Of a DNA stretch of 7,654 nt, positions 7,020 through 7,654 are shown piece after piece; position 1 is the stretch's first letter, and each line of letters begins with the position of its first letter. The notes under the pieces are model-generated. The model made no database searches. It saw only the letters and a list, made by a program, of their open reading frames with translations, and was not told the origin of the DNA. The stretch lies in NCBI GenBank assembly GCA_003647385.1, contig QMMT01000082.1, positions 1-7,654 on the forward strand, read 5' to 3'. A program made the position numbers and the translations under genes. Source of the DNA: Deltaproteobacteria bacterium. GTDB taxonomy: Bacteria > Desulfobacterota > Desulfobacteria > Desulfobacterales > Desulfobacteraceae.

Positions 7020-7038
7020 ATGTCCTTTGAAAAACGAT

Positions 7039-7654
7039 TTATTTTGCTGAATATCCCTGGGCACTGTCAGGTTTGTTTTTGTCATTACCGGATTTGTTCA
7101 TAGATTCAACGAGATGAATATCAACATATCCTGCAAGGATTTCAGCCGTTTCCTCAGGGGGTGGGATAATCATATAATGATCAATTATGGCATGGGCTAA
7201 TTCATGCGCAAGCATACCTTTATGAAGATCATTCAATTGTATAAACACGGTGAGTCTTTCATGGGTATACCATGCTCTTGCATCAGCGTCTTTTTTATAA
7301 GTTCTAAAATAGGCATCATCAAGCTGTTGTTTGTTCTTAAATATTTTAACTTTGATTTTATTTACAAAACCATGCATGCCAAGAAGTTGCTGGGATCTTT
7401 TAAATAAGGCATCAATTTCGTCGGAAATTGAGTTGGCAAGACCTGATTTTTTTATTGGCGCGCTGAAATTTACTTTTTTATTAAATTCCTCTAAATCTTT
7501 AAAACACTGATAATAAATAATTGTGTGTTGTGTATCAATTTTTTTCCACACAGGCAGATTGTTGGTATCTAAAGTTCCTGAAACAGCAGTTTCAGGTGCT
7601 GCTGACAACAGTAAAATACTAAAAAAAACCATGAAAATGGTTTGGGATTTATTA
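7039..7654 (-). CDS. Putative exported zinc metalloprotease (HExxH), N-terminus probably outside the window
   Basis: The gene converges on mvhA, with 19 bases between the two stop codons. The protein begins with a hydrophobic stretch resembling a signal peptide (IFMVFFSILLLSAA), and the mature part carries HELAH followed about 17 residues later by Glu in EETAEILAGY. This is the HExxH...E pattern of gluzincin-type zinc proteases, with H, H and E as metal ligands and the first E as catalytic base. A Lys/Asp-rich middle precedes the motif, and a low-complexity polar tail (MNKSGNDKNKPDS) follows. The first in-frame ATG (7632-7630) has no Shine-Dalgarno upstream, while the frame stays open to the window end and reads NKSQTIF there. 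A start just beyond 7654, giving a Lys before the hydrophobic core, is therefore more likely. The substrate is unknown and I do not recognise a named family. The gene looks more AT-rich than the operon and is probably unrelated to it. Confidence 0.7.
   Translation of the reverse strand, partial: NKSQTIFMVFFSILLLSAAPETAVSGTLDTNNLPVWKKIDTQHTIIYYQCFKDLEEFNKKVNFSAPIKKSGLANSISDEIDALFKRSQQLLGMHGFVNKIKVKIFKNKQQLDDAYFRTYKKDADARAWYTHERLTVFIQLNDLHKGMLAHELAHAIIDHYMIIPPPEETAEILAGYVDIHLVESMNKSGNDKNKPDSAQGYSAK

Noticed and set aside
1..7654. CRISPR array, insertion sequence, tRNA or rRNA
   Set aside because: No spaced direct repeats, terminal inverted repeats, transposase motifs or cloverleaf/rRNA sequence were seen; coding is nearly continuous.

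Overview
The window carries one co-directional gene block on the + strand (1-7019) that encodes a soluble hydrogenase / heterodisulfide-reductase-type electron-transfer complex. A convergent, unrelated gene for a putative exported metalloprotease (7039-7654, - strand) follows. Base composition is moderate and leans AT. The combination of bacterial-type HdrA, MvhD, an HdrC/HdrB fusion, an FrhB homologue and an Mvh-type [NiFe] hydrogenase suggests an anaerobic Desulfobacterota sulfate reducer of the Desulfobacteraceae type. That placement is inference from gene content and protein style, not from a marker gene.

Layout: HdrA-like flavin/Fe-S protein (1-1605, 5' end outside the window); MvhD (1640-2059); HdrC/HdrB fusion, HdrD-like (2073-3416); FrhB-family flavin/Fe-S protein (3457-4575); hydrogenase small subunit MvhG (4629-5579); hydrogenase large subunit MvhA (5580-7019). 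Gaps between genes are 0-53 bases, so they probably form one operon, perhaps with an extra weak promoter before mvhG.

The main discovery is in the large subunit. The reading frame seems to stop at TGA 6927-6929, exactly where the catalytic DPCxxCxxH motif should be. Reading the TGA as selenocysteine restores DPUxxCxxH (U450, C453, H456) and adds 29 sense codons after the Sec, ending at TAA 7017-7019. A small hairpin that fits a bacterial SECIS lies 16 bases after the TGA. The enzyme is therefore very likely a [NiFeSe] hydrogenase of the cytoplasmic Mvh (group 3) class, and an ordinary gene call would cut off its active site.

Working model (inference): MvhAG oxidises H2 and passes electrons through the MvhD [2Fe-2S] cluster to the HdrA flavin. 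From there one branch leads to the HdrD-like subunit, which has one intact CCG cluster site acting on an unknown disulfide-like acceptor. Another branch leads to a low-potential acceptor such as ferredoxin, or through FrhB to a flavin-dependent acceptor. No separate hdrB or hdrC gene, maturation protease or selenocysteine machinery is present in this window.
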